This document shows positions 63,720 to 64,000 of a stretch of DNA of 64,000 bases, piece after piece. The stretch comes from Diabrotica undecimpunctata (taxonomy: Eukaryota > Arthropoda > Insecta > Coleoptera > Chrysomelidae), in NCBI RefSeq assembly GCF_040954645.1, contig NC_092804.1, forward strand, positions 151,165,108-151,229,107, given 5' to 3'. The notes beneath the pieces are model-generated. The model saw nothing but the letters and a program-made list of their open reading frames with translations. It was not told the origin of the DNA and did no database searches. A program made the translations under genes and the position numbers. Position 1 is the first letter of the stretch, and each line of letters starts with the position of its first letter.

Positions 63720-64000
63720 GGTTGACGTCCTGGAAATTTTAAATACAAGTAACGCCACTTTGTATAAATCATGACGTGCAAGTGTTTTACTTTGAAAAAT
63801 GGTACCTATATACTTTTTACAACTTATATATACATATTTTAACATGTTTGTAAATGCAATGAAGAATTTCCATATTATTTGAAAATATTAAAAGATTAAG
63901 GTTTGTTGGAAATAACACTTGGAATTTAATAATTCCTTATAAAGTTCGTTTATATTAATAATTTGTAAATCACATTCTAATATAATATGTGTTAGATCGC
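63720..64000. other. non-coding, AT-rich
   Basis: No feature was recognised. Confidence 0.35.

Noticed and set aside
1..64000. CRISPR arrays, operons or bacterial-type regulatory sites
   Set aside because: Nothing resembling short regularly spaced repeats with unique spacers; element content, introns and SINE show a eukaryotic genome.

Overview
The window looks like a stretch of a large, AT-rich, repeat-dense arthropod (probably insect) nuclear genome. I find no convincing single-copy host gene. Nearly every coding signal belongs to a transposable element: several non-LTR retrotransposon (LINE) lineages, piggyBac, Tc1/mariner of at least three types, pogo/Tigger, P elements with THAP domains, a Harbinger-like element with a MADF domain, a tRNA-derived SINE, several MITEs and a Penelope-like fragment. 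The mix fits an insect, and a leaf-beetle-like genome is my guess, but nothing here fixes the species.

Layout. 1-2.5 kb: a LINE on the minus strand (ORF1, then an endonuclease running off the edge) and a LINE 3' end. 3.2 kb: a hammerhead-ribozyme-like motif. 4.4-8.5 kb: a broken piggyBac, then a complete TIR-bounded Tc1/mariner-type element. 9.8-11.3 kb: a LINE interrupted by a second LINE with an 11-bp target duplication. 13.1-17 kb: LINE, SINE and pogo fragments. 19-23.3 kb: LINE and Penelope-like fragments, then a 1-kb fold-back insertion carrying two divergent hammerhead motifs. 24.1-26 kb: a nearly intact DD41D mariner with 318-bp TIRs. 26.7-28.6 kb: a second broken piggyBac. 29.6-31.3 kb: a TIR element of a family I do not recognise. 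31.4-34.6 kb: a pogo-like element split by a P element whose transposase gene still shows its introns. 34.6-36.1 kb: a Tc1 element. 36-51.4 kb: mainly LINEs (endonuclease fragments, a nested pair, a nearly full-length two-ORF element and an R2-like element with a restriction-like endonuclease). 52.3-55.2 kb: a nearly intact pogo-like transposon inserted in a roughly 440-bp tandem repeat. 57.3-61 kb: a second P element gene split by a 2.7-kb array. 62.6-63.7 kb: a LINE tail and a small Harbinger-like element.

The most interesting system is self-cleaving RNA. The array at 57556-60227 consists of about six 386-bp units, each carrying a complete type I hammerhead motif. The array is inverted on itself, is bounded by a 12-bp target duplication, and sits inside a P element exon. 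This is the architecture expected of an animal retrozyme, a non-autonomous retroelement that spreads through ribozyme-processed circular RNA. A second insertion of the same logic (fold-back, two outward hammerheads, 14-bp target duplication) lies at 22271-23268. A third hammerhead is at 3182-3256 and a decayed one near 37.77 kb. A Penelope-like GIY-YIG fragment at about 20 kb is a plausible relative of the machinery that would mobilise them. Three of these ribozymes share a loopless palindromic stem III.

Other points worth attention: a canonical -1 slippery heptamer at the ORF1/ORF2 junction of the first LINE; an A8 run separating a pogo transposase from a PHD finger in the -1 frame; and a series of nested insertions whose target duplications allow their relative ages to be ordered.
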